From positions 807,001 to 871,000 of the forward strand of contig CALYLW010000164.1 of the NCBI GenBank assembly GCA_944989445.1: a stretch of 64,000 nt of DNA. The letters are read 5' to 3'. A program made the position numbers and the translations under genes. Shown here in pieces: positions 32,601-42,922 of the stretch (within the stretch, counting starts at the first letter, position 1; each line of letters begins with the position of its first letter). The stretch comes from Ampullaceana balthica. Its lineage: Eukaryota; Mollusca; Gastropoda; Lymnaeidae. The notes under the pieces are model-generated. The model had not been told where the DNA came from. It made no database searches and saw only the letters and a program-made list of their open reading frames with translations.

Positions 32601-33118
32601 ATAATATATATTTGATTGTTTACAATTCATTTTATGACGTTTTACAAGGCTTCGCGCATGTTACCATATAGATTTCAGCCTTACAAATACATACTTAAAT
32701 GACAAAATGACAAAACAAAGTGATTTGAAAATGCTCATTTTCATATAGAAAACACGGCTTGGTTTGGTGCAAAGCTTTGATTCGCCATATTGGAGGGGGG
32801 TATAACTTATTGTGACGAGGGGGGTGGGGGGGTGAAAAATCAACCAAAATCGCGTGACATCATTTATGGACGGCCCCTCCGAGGAAAATGTATTTCATTC
32901 AATATATAAGCAAGGTCTTATGGACGTCACTCATTAGACACTGACTTAAATAATTAGTCATTTTGACGTTGAAAGTCAACAAATTTTAATCAGTGATGCA
33001 TGAAAACTTTCTACTTACAGGCAATGTCAGTAATCAAATGGGAAAGCACCTCTTCTTTTTTAACTCAAGAGGTATAAATGCTGAATCACCTGATCTGAAC
33101 ATCCCGGCGTTTTGTTAA
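20281..33118 (+). CDS. Ependymin-related secreted protein, 5 coding exons, 189 aa
   Basis: Coding exons are 20281-20400, 20543-20635, 28516-28597, 30132-30308 and 33021-33118; all junctions are GT-AG and phases agree (0,0,1,1). The protein starts with a signal peptide (MRFLILAILTLAAVQA, cut near residue 18-20), so it is secreted. Features of the ependymin family are a YxLDFYDFDNG start, a GAVDHDR turn, a GTCRNF segment, the IPPKCLP motif (residues 92-98) and a final NIPAFC. Four cysteines (24, 82, 96, 189) and six N-glycosylation sequons (52, 68, 84, 105, 109, 159) are present. Length fits the family. Ependymin-related proteins are extracellular, disulfide-linked and lipid or calcium binding; in molluscs they are expanded and often secreted by epithelia. 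An upstream in-frame extension from 20101 is excluded because it crosses the acceptor at 20194. The introns are packed with transposons. The call is from motif recognition. Confidence 0.85.
21099..21256. mobile_element. Tc1/mariner (pogo/Tigger-like) MITE with TA duplication
   Basis: CAGTCGGACC and GGTCCGACTG form perfect 10-bp inverted ends, flanked by TA on both sides (21097-21098 and 21257-21258). The interior has the GAGGTTTTCGACTAAGG-like text usual for pogo-type ends. 158 bp, intronic. Confidence 0.85.
21264..21420. mobile_element. Half of a second pogo-like MITE
   Basis: Begins CAGTAGAATTTCCCTAAGTC a few bases after the first MITE. It shares the AAAACCTCC and GGTCCCGG(C/T) motifs with it in opposite order. 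The far end is not found. Confidence 0.55.
21520..21725 (-). pseudogene. LINE reverse transcriptase C-terminal zinc-knuckle fragment
   Basis: The minus frame reads RRELACRLCGHQEEMVAHVL then EECPEL, a C-x2-C-x8-H-x4-C zinc knuckle typical of the C-terminus of some non-LTR retrotransposon proteins. It continues open to about 21530 (LMRLAGHKMNRVLRA). It is intronic and antisense to the ependymin-related gene, and belongs to a LINE group not otherwise seen in the window. Confidence 0.75.
22213..22379. mobile_element. Short MITE, CAGAAGCATAAC...GTTACGCCTCTG
   Basis: Ends CAGAAGCATAACTTGG and GTTGTTACGCCTCTG are imperfect inverse copies. This uninterrupted copy gives the reference for the copy at 30500-32467, which is split by two later insertions. 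Confidence 0.75.
23078..23372 (+). mobile_element. Full-length tRNA-derived SINE with LINE-shared tail
   Basis: A pol III promoter is evident: A box TAGTCGAGTGG (23084-23094) and B box GGTTCGAATCC (23127-23137). A unique body follows (GGGCGTCCCTGAGTCACCC, GCCGTGGCCTGTGAATG). The 3' end TTCTGCATAGAAGGAGCGTC plus (TAAGA)n is the same as the 3' end of the Jockey/CR1-type LINE in this window, so that LINE probably moves it. It lies in intron 2 of the ependymin-related gene. Confidence 0.88.
23862..23919. mobile_element. One end of a GCCGCCC-type DNA transposon
   Basis: The minus strand reads CAGTGGCGTAGTGAAGGGGG and continues with GGCGAATGCCCCGGGCGGC, a terminus shape common in hAT-like MITEs. 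No partner end was found. Confidence 0.45.
23999..24350 (-). mobile_element. Rolling-circle-like element, copy A of a direct pair
   Basis: The minus strand has an ATCCTATA/AAAGGCAAG-type start and an end with GGATTTATAGCAAAAAGC, a TCT loop and GTTTTTACGAC, the same hairpin plan as the main family. A near-identical copy is at 24573-24930, separated by about 220 bp. Confidence 0.65.
24573..24930 (-). mobile_element. Rolling-circle-like element, copy B of a direct pair
   Basis: Matches 23999-24350 over its whole length with scattered substitutions and small indels. The direct pair could recombine and delete the unique 220 bp between them. Confidence 0.7.
25037..25740 (-). pseudogene. Jockey/CR1-type LINE, 5'-truncated, antisense in an intron
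   Basis: The minus frame (25551-25117) keeps 144 aa of the RT thumb and C-terminus: MVRPVLEYASSVWDPSTKEN, KRAARFITGEYSKLTRI, LETLEDRRTKSKVVIIHKA and FFPSGIRAWNGLPEE. The copy ends in a TAAGATAAGA tail at low coordinates. It is 5'-truncated near 25740. It is antisense within intron 2 of the ependymin-related gene and is one of the youngest-looking copies. Confidence 0.88.
26205..26345 (+). pseudogene. Possible LINE C-terminal fragment
   Basis: The frame reads DRDRRKSSPMPFFESNAPNF then a Lys-rich end and a stop. The FFES(N/A)AP block recalls the fragment at 9077-9213. Weakly supported. Confidence 0.35.
26411..26667. mobile_element. GGCCGTCC-family MITE, TGACGTCA subfamily
   Basis: GGGACCGTCCATAAATGACG at the left; TGACTTCATTTATGGTCGGCCC overall at the right. 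The interior has G-runs and GTGACG motifs. Confidence 0.75.
26779..26970. mobile_element. CAATGTTCCC-family MITE
   Basis: CAACGTTACCTTTAAGCTGC to AGGGAACATTG with the family's GCGCAG and TTTGCACACG motifs. Intronic; no clear duplication at its flanks. Confidence 0.7.
27814..27990 (+). mobile_element. SINE head with A and B boxes
   Basis: A box TGGTTGAGTGG and B box GGTTCGAATCCC, followed by GGTGAAGGCAGGGATTTGTT as in the SINE at 23078. The body then diverges (GCTCGCGAGCAGATGAGGCT), so it is a different or chimeric SINE. The related 3' half lies at 28240-28385. Confidence 0.6.
28240..28385 (+). mobile_element. SINE 3' half
   Basis: CTTAGGGTGTCCCTGAGT, CCACGGCCTGTGAACG and TATAAAAGGAGCGTC match the body and tail of the SINE at 23078 in order. 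The (TAAGA)n tail is missing. It ends about 130 nt upstream of exon 3 of the ependymin-related gene. Confidence 0.65.
28645..28770. mobile_element. CCGGAT-family transposon left end
   Basis: TAGGGCTGTGCCGGATTC start, then GGCCGGATTTATGAAGTG and GGATTCCAGATTTTCCGG, cut off by the TA microsatellite at 28775. Confidence 0.6.
28772..28866. repeat. TA microsatellite
   Basis: Nearly pure (TA)n with a few interruptions, immediately before the hAT element. Confidence 0.9.
28866..29616 (-). mobile_element. hAT element, both ends present, with nested MITE
   Basis: TTAGGGCTGTTAACGAA at the left and TTCCGCAGCCCTAA at the right are inverse ends, embedded in (TA)n on both sides, so any duplication is hidden. 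Minus-strand text around 29080-29160 repeats the hATC fragment of 16532-17135. It holds a right-truncated MITE at 29231-29369. Confidence 0.8.
29231..29369. mobile_element. CAATGTTCCC MITE, truncated, same site as 16906
   Basis: Starts CAATGTTCCC after CATGGTAG (29223-29230). The right end is deleted and joined to (T)ATGGTAG. The insertion site is identical to the one in the other hAT copy. Confidence 0.8.
29617..29715. repeat. TA microsatellite
   Basis: (TA)n directly after the hAT right end. Confidence 0.9.
30534..31166. mobile_element. CAGGGGCGGATTAAG hAT-like element with near-perfect TSD
   Basis: CAGGGGCGGATTAAGATTGC and CTTAATCCGCC are inverse ends; each is next to a GGGGCCCC(T)GGCT block. 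The flanks CCTTGGAT and CCTTGGCT match at 7 of 8 positions. A tRNA-like segment lies inside at about 30810-30885. Confidence 0.75.
30810..30885 (-). other. tRNA-like segment, degenerate
   Basis: The minus strand has an A-box-like TGGTCTTGAGG and a B-box-like GATCGATTCCC at tRNA spacing. The arms do not fold cleanly. Probably a SINE head or pseudo-tRNA. Confidence 0.4.
31216..32367 (+). pseudogene. Jockey/CR1-type LINE copy, RT domain, frameshifted
   Basis: Runs from RT motif A (KAFDKVHHLSLL) through the SGVQQGTVLGPLLF block and an altered catalytic site (FAED in place of FADD) to the C-terminus and a (TAAGA)n tail. A frameshift follows NNISTGT and there are stops near 31500-31570. The open parts are 31566-31817 and 31851-32228. 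The G in PQG has become QQG. Inactive copy, sense orientation in intron 4 of the ependymin-related gene. Confidence 0.88.
32476..32880. mobile_element. GGCCGTCC-family MITE, right end intact
   Basis: G-rich interior with GTGACG motifs and a clean right end ACATCATTTATGGACGGCCCC. The left terminus is diverged. Confidence 0.6.
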
Positions 33119-33194
33119 TTTTAATGAAACTGTGATTTGATTTTTTGCTGAGTGTTATTTAATTATTATATATTTACATCTAACATCCTGTGAA

Positions 33195-33200
33195 AATAAA
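33195..33200 (+). terminator. Polyadenylation signal of the ependymin-related gene
   Basis: AATAAA 77 nt after the stop codon. A rolling-circle-like element starts about 46 nt further on, so the 3' UTR is short and ends before it. Confidence 0.65.
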
Positions 33201-33245
33201 TTGATTTCATTTATACAATTTAATTATTAGCATTTTTTAATAAGA

Positions 33246-33721
33246 AAAACCCGTAAAAAACCAAGTTTTTGACTATAAATCCTTTATGTACGAGAAGAAT
33301 TTAAAAGAATGTTCATTATAATACGCAGCGCAAGACCATCCAGAAATACAAAATTGCAGTTGTGTCGTAAAACATGTTTAATATAATGCGCACCGATCAG
33401 GAATATGTTTATAAAAAGAGCTGTCAATAAAATACGCACCTTATTGCGCGACAGAAAGGTTGTTCAATATAATACGCACCGCGACGCTCTATCTCAAAAA
33501 ATAACATGATACATAGGAATAAATAAAATAATCTAAAAAATCAATAATTTAATTACGGTACATGCGATCGATCTGAAATTTTGATACATTGTTTTTATCA
33601 TCGGTACGAAACTGCCTGCAAAATTTCAGCTCGCTATCTTGCGAGCAAGTGGGTTAAAAATCGATCAAAAGTTTTGGTGACAACGTCGGCCGCAGACACC
33701 GCGAGTTAATATAAAGGATTT
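33246..33721 (-). mobile_element. Rolling-circle-like element, minisatellite-cargo variant
   Basis: Very similar to 6213-6723 along its whole length, including the spaced GTGCGTATTATATTGA motifs and the GATCGATC core. It begins just after the polyadenylation signal of the ependymin-related gene. Confidence 0.7.
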
Positions 33722-33759
33722 TTAAAAAATTCTTCTGCTACTGTCTTCAGCTCAAGCGC

Positions 33760-34680
33760 CACTAGACGGCACAGTCCGGGCTTAACTCATTACCATAAAA
33801 ACAACTCAACGCCGTGACAGAATAAATTACACTCTTAAGAACCTGCTCTTCAGCGTGACTGTAGCAGGTTCGCGAAAACTACTTTGTGAATGGAACGTGT
33901 TGATGGGGATTTTCTTTCAGGTCTTCTTTGAATCTCTCTTATCGATTCCTCCCCAGATCTAATAAACATAAGGGTGACTTTAACATCTACTGAAATTTTC
34001 AACAGATCTAAAGAATATTAACTTTCAGTTAAATCTGACGAAAATCTAAAACAAAAGAAACACTGCCAAATGATATTATTAATTTGAAAGTTTAGCCGTT
34101 TCCTGATTTTCAGCAGACAAGAAGAGAAATAAATAAATAAGAAAAAGTAAAGGAGTTAAGAATGTGTAAGTTTATATTTATAGAAAATTTCAAATTTTGC
34201 TCACAAATTTCTTTCTAAATGAACTTGCTAACAGTAACAGGACATTTAACAGGACTTCAAGTCAAGAAAAGTGTTACCAAATCAACAGTACCACCCCATG
34301 ACGATGTCTAAGCAGAAATAAAATGGGCAAAAAATTTACCATAAACACAAATTTTCAATTTACATATCATCGCCGGCTTGATTTTCGATGTCGAGGAACA
34401 AGAACGAAAGAAGTAGAGATAAGCAAGGCAATTTATCGTTCAAAATTATAAATACTACAAAAATTGTTTCGGAATCTTTATGAAATTGAAAAAACTATTT
34501 TTAATAAACTTTTATGTTAAAGTGTTTAAATTTTCATGAATGAAATTAAGTTTTACAAATCTTTTGTTAACGCGTAAAAGTAGAAAATAAAATGAACAAA
34601 AAAACTTTTATAAAAAAGATGAGGCCCAGCTGCAGTGTGGAATGTAGAATCTCGCATGAAAAGCATAAAATATTTTAACG
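33760..34680. other. Unassigned stretch, no gene seen
   Basis: Not obviously repetitive within the window. The segment 33740-34000 is less AT-rich but shows no long frame or splice pair I can support. Confidence 0.4.
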
Positions 34681-34751
34681 GGTGTGAAATGATGTAACGG
34701 ATTTCAAATTTTTGAAAGCTGGCCGGGACGGATTCCAGATTTTCCGGAGCC

Positions 34752-34754
34752 ATT

Positions 34755-34807
<53 letters not shown>

Positions 34808-34826
34808 ATATATATACATATATATA
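34752..34826. repeat. CA/TA compound microsatellite
   Basis: (CA)n followed by (TA)n between two CCGGAT-family fragments. Confidence 0.85.
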
Positions 34827-34839
34827 TTATGGCTCTATG

Positions 34840-35140
34840 GGCCTGCCGGATTTAACCGGATTTATGAAGTGAAGTTCTACCGGAGCCGGATTTATAAAAG
34901 TGCCCAGATTCCGGGCCACCCATACTTAGATGTTTCACTAATTTACATAATCAACGGTATTGTTTCGAAAACATTTTTTATTAAATACGTTTTTGTTTAC
35001 AAGTTACTTTGAAAATGAGCATGTTTCGGCTCCGGCTCATCCAGAATCCGGCCATTTTTACAAATCCGGATCCGGTCGGATTTCACATAATATATCCGGC
35101 TCTAGCCGAATTTCAAAACTTTGAATCTGGCACACCCTTA
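34840..35140. mobile_element. CCGGAT-family transposon, right end
   Basis: Ends AATCTGGCACACCCTTAG, the inverse of the start at 28645. Repeated ATCCGG(C) and CCGGATTT motifs. Confidence 0.6.
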
Positions 35141-35459
35141 GTTTCAAATCACTTTGTCATTTAAGTAGGTACTTAGTGTAAGGCTGTGCTCTAAAATCGT
35201 AGCATGCGAGAAGTCATTTAAAATCTAATTAAATGAATTGTAAGCAAACAAATATTTAAGTGGAAACTTTCCTTAAAGTTGCGCGTTTCGATGTGATGTC
35301 ACAGTTCTTATACAGTCCCCTGCCACTCGTCACAAACGTATGATCCGCCCTCGCCCCCCACCCCCCGGTGCGGGACATCATTTATGGATGGCCCCTAAGG
35401 ATAGGCCCACCAACGAATGTCTTTAGGTATCTTCCCTCCACCACCGTTAACACTGCTGT

Positions 35460-35738
35460 GGGGCCGTCCATAAAGTACGTCACGCTATTTGTGACCATTT
35501 TTAACTCCCCCCTTCTCCCCCTTGTCACAAACTGTCACACATCTCGGACCCTCCCCCCCCTCCAAAGTACGTCACACTTTCGAACAAAAATGTTGTTTTT
35601 TATTAACAAAATAATCAAAATTTAATATAAAACAGCGTGACGTCACACATGGCCGGATCCCCCCTCCCCCCCTGTCACAAACTGTCACACTTTCTTACAC
35701 CCCCTATCCCCCTCTGGAGCGTGACGTTCTTTATGGAC
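35460..35738. mobile_element. GGCCGTCC-family MITE
   Basis: GGGGCCGTCCATAAAGTACG left; GAGCGTGACGTTCTTTATGG right. It closely matches 44839-45099. It abuts the 3' end of the chitin-deacetylase-like gene. Confidence 0.8.
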
Positions 35739-35758
35739 TAATGGTCTAATGATAGTAA

Positions 35759-35764
35759 TTTATT
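35759..35764 (-). terminator. Polyadenylation signal of the chitin-deacetylase-like gene
   Basis: AATAAA on the minus strand, 34 nt after the stop codon and about 20 nt from the MITE end. The 3' UTR may end inside the MITE. Confidence 0.5.
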
Positions 35765-35797
35765 ATTATTATTATTAACGTAACAACTTCTTGAATG

Positions 35798-38700
35798 TTA
35801 AATTCTTTTAATGAACAAAACTACACAGAGGAAACTGCTTGAAACGAACAGCGCTGTGTTGACGCCCACATTTGACACGCCCTGATACAGCACGCGCTGC
35901 GGACAGAGCCAAGGGTCAAAGGTCGGTATGTCCTGTAAGCTTGTTGCGTTCTTCATCCAATCTACCAGCTGGGACATCGACACCATGTAGATCTGTAGTG
36001 TTAACACATTAGAATATATAGAATAGATATATATTAGAGACAATGAGGTTTACGTAGCTCTAGTGTTTAGGAAAAAAAACATTATAATATTAATATTGAG
36101 AAATTTAGAATCCACTAAAATATCGTGGTAGGCAGTTGCAACTTCATGGAAGAGAAGCTGTTCCCATCCTGATGGAGAGAACGGTCTATGGTGATAGTAA
36201 CGTGAAGGCGCCATATTCATTAGAGAGGGTTGTGGCTGTGCTCTTAATGGATGTACAAGAGATTATGAAAACCCGCCAAACCAGTTTGGGATAATTTTAA
36301 AAAGCCGTCAAAACACAGTTTTTGACCACAAATCCCTTATATATGCATGAGACATAACTAAAAGAAATTAATTATGTTCAATATAATACCAACCGTGCGA
36401 CAGACTATCATAAAAATTTACAGATCGGGAATATATTATAAAAAGTATGTTCAATATAATTCGCACCGCCCGACAGGAATATATTTTTAAAAAAAAAGGT
36501 TTTTCAATATAATACGCACCACGCGACAGACTAGCACAAAAATTTACATGTTACATAGAGATGCATAGAGATAAACTAAACATTCATTAATTTGATTACG
36601 GTACATTCGATCGATCTGAAATTTTGAAACAATGCTTTGCTAGGTGACAAACGCCTATGTGCAAAATTTCAGCTCGATGGGATCATTGGAAGTGGGTCAT
36701 TTTTTACACGCTTTTATTTAAGTCACAATGTTTGTATGTTGTATCCATCCATCCTTCCATCCATCCTTCCTTCAAAACTTGAAACGTAAAATTATACCAC
36801 TTCTGATGGTCCTAGATATCTAAAAATTTTTACCACGGATAGATCTTGGATGACAATGCATTGTATCAAAATTTCAGATCGATCGAATGTACCGTATTGA
36901 AATTATTGCATTTTTAAATCCCTTATATTAACTTCACCGGCGTCTCTCTCTGTCTCTCTCTCTGTCTGTCTTGGGCGGGCGGAAAAACAAAAGTCAAAAA
37001 TGACCCACTTCCCGTGATCCGATCAAGCTGAAATTTGGCACACGGACCCGTCTCACATAACAATGCATCGTATCAAAATTTCAGATCGGGATCGAACGTA
37101 CCGTAATTAAATTAATGCATTTTTAGTTTATCCTTATATGAGGTATGTAATTCAAATTCACGGTTTGTTATTGTTTTTTTGCCACGTGAAAGTTTGAGCT
37201 GACGCATTGAGGCGACCCAACGAAGCGACGGGGTGCTTTTGTTTACATTTTACGTGTCACGCTGAGCTTGGTCAAGCGAATCGGTGACCAGACTTTTCCC
37301 CTCTCCCCCTCCCACCCACCCACCCCCCCCTAGGGTTATGAAGCAAACTTGAGTTAAGACAGATTCAGTCTGTAAATGTTTGAAAATAATCAATACTGTT
37401 AGTTATGTCTCATATATAAGGGATTTATAGTCAAAAACTTTGTTTTTACGGGTTTGTTTTTTAGTTTATCTATAGTCTATATATAAGCATCGGTACCCGT
37501 CTGCTTTGTTGACATCCATGAGTTCACCACGTGAACAGAACACCCTGTTATAAAACATTGGGCGGGCGCTTATGAGGTGTTTGGTATAAAAAAAAATAGT
37601 GGTAAAAAAACAAACCCGTAAAAACAAAGTTTTTGACTATAAATCCCTTATATATGAGACATAACTAACAGTATTGATTATTTTCAAACATTTACAGACT
37701 GAATCTGTCTTAACTCAAGTTTGCATCATAACCCTAATGGGGGGGGAGGGTTGGGTGGGGGGGGAGAGGATAAAAGTCTGGTCACCGGTTCGCTTGACCG
37801 AGCTCAGAGTGACACGTAAAATGTAAACAAAAGCGCCCGTCGCTTCGTTGGGTCGCCTCAATGCGTCAGCTCAAAATTTCACGTGGCAAAAAAACAATAA
37901 CAAACCGTGAATTTAAATTACATACCTCATATAAGGATAAACTAAAAATGCATTAATTTAATTACGGTACGTTCGATCGATCTGAAATTTTGATACGATG
38001 CATTGTTAGGTTAGACGGGTCCGTGTGCCAAATTTCAGTTCGATCGGATCATGGGAAGTGGGTCATTTTTGACTTCTGTTTTTCCGCCCGCCCGCCCAAG
38101 ACAGACAGACAGAGAGAGAGAGAGAGAGAGAGAGACGCCGGTGAACTTAATATAAGGGATTTAAAAAGATGTGTGGGCTTCAGACGTGAATTTTAAAGAG
38201 TTTTTATTATAAGTTTTCAAAAATAGCTGTAAAAACAACGTTTTTTTTTACTATAAATCCCTTATATATGAGACATAACTAAAATTAGTGATTATGTAAA
38301 AAGCGTGTCCTTTTTAAAAAAAGATTTTTTAAATATTTAATTATTACTTTTGTTTTTTCCGCGGGCGGGACCACGACAAAAACGTTGAAGTAATTATAAG
38401 GGATTTAAAGACCATTAAAGACCAGAGTGGTTGTGGAATTCGGTCCTCCATGCGAACGTGCATGCCAATACCCTACCGACTTCCTCCTCGCCCAATGAAA
38501 TTATTGAATTAATAGACAATAAATATTGTATGGCTGTAACTGACCTCCGGCGAGTCAAGGAATGAATAGACAAGTCTACGGAAGGCTGTTCTCTGAAAGT
38601 CCGTGTTCAACCATGTGGCCCTCATGTTCAGCACGAACGGTGTACGGTTTCGGTAGTAGGGAAGGAAATTTCTCCAGAGCAGCTGAAAGACAATTAATAC

Positions 38701-41700
38701 AAAAGGCAACGTTAAGTATAAGTATAACGGAGAATATATATATATATAGATATAGATATATATAAGAAGTCTTCCAATATTTGTCGGTAGAAATGACATG
38801 ATACCATAAAGAGATGCATAAAAACTGTCTATTATTCATGTTCAAAAATAAGCTTTAGATCGATATAACATATATTTATTTTATCCCGGTTATGTAATGA
38901 AGTGTTTGAAAGTGTGCCTTTGACTCAGACAAATGTTTATCAATCACCAATTTATCAAGGAAAACCCATTTTTGAACGAGAATATATTACACAAGAGCTA
39001 AGAAACGCTGATTCACCCTCAAGAATTCTGCGCTAAACCACAAGAGATTTTAATTTTTAATTCTTAATAACTTATTGTATATTTCAGAATCCACATGGTA
39101 TGTATTATGTAGTGCTTAGAAAAGTTACAATTCACGATTCATTGGTCTAAACTTATTTTCTATATTGGATACATTTCTGTTGGCAGTTGGGTATCAAGAG
39201 GAGTCACAACGTTTGGTGTCACCCAAGGCGTTAGCTCATGGTGCACCCGGCCCATAACGACTTACCCCATAGACCTCCTCCGAGTTGGGTTTTTTTTCCA
39301 GTGCCGACTAACGGGAACATACATAATTTTTACATTTTGGTGTCCCCTCTTGCGATGGTGTCACTCGGAGCTTGTCATAGAGAAGTTTGATGGCTCACCT
39401 GAAATGCTGCCTCTTCTGTTTGAGGGGCGTTCGTGCAAGAGTCGATGTACTGGCATTCGTATGTTTCATTGAGGTCAAGAAGCAGATTGACTGGGATCTG
39501 GAACAGGAGTTTGTGACCCGGGGTGGGGGTGGGGGGAGTGAAATGGCGATTGCAAAAAAAAATTAATAATAATAATCCGAGATCATGTTATGGCAAATAA
39601 CGCAAGTTAGTAGATTTTAAAAAAAAACAACAAATGTTAAAGTAAATTCTACTACTGCTTGGAATGTGAGTTTTAAAAAAGTGTTATAGTTATTTTAATA
39701 GTTTGTGTGTGTGTGAGGGGGGAGGGGGGTTCTATGTGCTGAACTTTATTTATGGATGATCTCTTAATATGGAATAAGATCTTTATATTTGAAACGATAG
39801 CTTAAATTTAAGTTTACGTATTGTTTGTAGATCTGATTCATCTATTACCAGCAACTACCTTTAAGTAACAAGCAAGTTAACCATTAAAGTCTTTATTTTT
39901 TTTTAAAAAGATGACAATGAATATGCATGCAACATTTTCATTTTATATACCTCCCAGACTGAGTGATTGGACACCGGGCAACGACCTTGCTTGCAGACAA
40001 ATGGCCACTTGTAGTCCAACGTGGCAGGCCAGCTGGGCGGAGCTTGTAGAGAAGGGCGAGTAACTAAAAGGCTGGAATCGTAATCGTAACCGTATTCTGA
40101 AAGAACATCGAACATATCGTCTCCGCCTGGGATAAAGTGGGGCATGCGAAACCCTCGAATCGATTCTGTGAATAAGATACTTGGATTATATCAAGGTGTA
40201 ACGCGAAGAAGAGCGCACAAATTAGAGAAATTAGAAAGAAAAAGTGGTTCTTTTGTTTTGTTACATAAATTTGGAAAAAAAGCAAGATAAACAATTTTGG
40301 ACTTTTTGTTCATAAATAAATATATTTGAACTGCCATTCTGGTAAAATAAAATACAATCAATATCAATATTGATGTTGAATTCCTCATTGTTTACTTTTT
40401 TCGTTTATGGGCAGCCCGTTGACAGAGATCGTGAAATTATGAATAATTAGAAGAAATTATGGGGGAGTGGCGGTGGAGATGTTCATTTCTATATGACGCT
40501 AAGTTATTTAGGACGAACTATAACTGCCTCCTACATAAACACACTTTATTTTAGGACCACAAGGAGGAGCTTGGTGCAACAACCAAAAAAAAAGTGAAAT
40601 TCGAAATTTAAAAGCAAATTGCTTTGAAACGCCATTTTATACCATTTTAAACAGACATAGATTATTTTGGTTAGGGTAAAATTCTCTCTCCCCTCTATGT
40701 ATTTTACCTGGTGGAATGTATGATTTCTTGACAAAGTTGTTCTTCTGCCCACCAATCTCTTGAACAAGCGTATCTCTGGTGCTGCTGTTAAAATAGTACA
40801 CTGTCTGGCCATAGCCAGATTTACTGCCAACCAAAGAAAACCAACAGATTTATAAAAAAATAAAATTAAAAAAAAAGAACACGGCAAAACATACAATACA
40901 ATAAAATATTTTTAAAATATTTTTTTTAAAAGGACACGCTTTTATTTACATATAGAAAGTGCACTAAAAAGAAGAAAATAAAATTTTATTTTCTATGATA
41001 ACAGGTGAAATCGGTGAACCATGACTACACGTAAAAGCGTTGGGCGCCCTTCACAAATCATTTCTCTTTGCAACTATTCTTTTACATATAGATAAATATT
41101 TAGAATTAATATGAATATGATAGTAGCATATATATGATCAAAGTTATGAAACGTTTTATGTTTATTAATATTCATACAAATTTGTATTTATGTTTCGCAG
41201 CCTTGTACATGATAGAGAGTTGTGATGAGCGCCCCCACGCTTTAGCTAGGATGGTGATGGTAGCTAGGATAGTGATGGTAGCTATGATGGTGATGGTAGC
41301 TAGGATGGTGATGGTAGCTAGGATGGTGATGGTAGCTAGGATGGTGATGCTGGCTCGGATGGTGATGGTAGCTAGGATGGTGATGGTGGCTAGGATGGTG
41401 ATGGTGGCTCGGATGGTGATGGTAGCTAGGAGGGTGATGGTAGCTCGGATGGTGATGGTAGCTAGGATTGTGATGACTGATGATGATGACCCACCTGAAC
41501 GCTGAGATCTCTGCCCCTGCCAGCCAAAGCTCTTTTACTTGTGTGTAATTGGTCCAGGTATCAGGAACAAACAGAGTAAGTCCGACAGGACATCCTAAGA
41601 GTTAATATTAGCATTGGGAAGAGTAGGGATGTGTTTAAAAATATTGATCCAGTAGTTTTTTTTTAAAAGTATTCACTTTGGTAGAATGCAATGTTTTTAA

Positions 41701-42845
41701 TTATGCTTAGAAAAGTGTTAAACATTTCGGGAAAAAGTATTTTAACATTTCTATTTTAAAATATTAAAGCTAAATTAAACAACAACAATTATTATTTTTT
41801 TAAAAACATTTTTTTAATAAATAATAACTTAAATCATTACCCTTGTATCAGGAACACTCAAATGTAAAACAAACATGACAGTGCAGGCAACTTTAAATAA
41901 ACATAAAGATACGCCCCATAATATTCTATGACACACTAACAAATGTAAAGAAAATCCGCGACACTGAGTGAACCAATCTAAACCACTGACACACTGAGGC
42001 AACCAATCGAAACCACTGACACACTGAGGCAACCAATCGAAACAAAAGACACAGCGACAACTAATATAAACCAGTGACACACTGAGGCAACCAATCTAAA
42101 CCAGTGACACACTGAGACAACCAATCTAAACCAGTGACACACTGAGACAACCAACTTAACCAGTGACACACTGAGACAAACAATCTAAACCATGGACACA
42201 CTGAGACAACCAATCTAAAACACTGACACGATGAGACAACCAATCAAAAACACTGACACAATGAGACGACGAATCTAAAACACTGAGACAACCAATCTAA
42301 ACCAGTGACACACTGAGACAACCAATCAAAAACACCGAGACAACCAATCTAAACCAGTGACACACCGAGAGAACCAATCAAAAACACTGACACACTGAGA
42401 CAACCAATCTAAAACACTGAGAAACAGAGACAACCAATCTAAAACACTGACACGATGAGACAACCAATCTAAACAAATGACACAATGGGACAACCAATCT
42501 AAACCAGCCAATTTAAAACAGTGAATATTGTTGAGACAATGAAGCGAAATCTATCTCCGTCCCACGCAGACGACCAACCGTTGGCGTTCTTCCATCCAGC
42601 ACCCAACATCTCCTTGTAGTACAGGAAATTCCTCTCGTTGACAGCGTCGTTAAAGGACAGGACGACAATCTGTGGCCGGATCTTCTTGGGCACCGCCTGG
42701 GGGCCCTGGTGTGGTTGGATGTTGCCGAAATAGTTAACGGGGGGAAAAAAAGTCTCCTAAATATGTTTCTTTAATAATACTTACATTTTCGAATATTATA
42801 GAGATTACCTTAAATACTGTCGTTCACACGTTGAGGGGATATTGA

Positions 42846-42922
<77 letters not shown>

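Noticed and set aside
41134..41505. 123-aa MVMVAR repeat protein
   Set aside because: An 18-bp minisatellite in an intron; the frame runs into exon 3 of a gene on the other strand.
41829..42511. Overlapping Cys/Trp-rich frames (CVTGLDWLSQ repeats)
   Set aside because: Frames of the 30-33 bp minisatellite, intronic.
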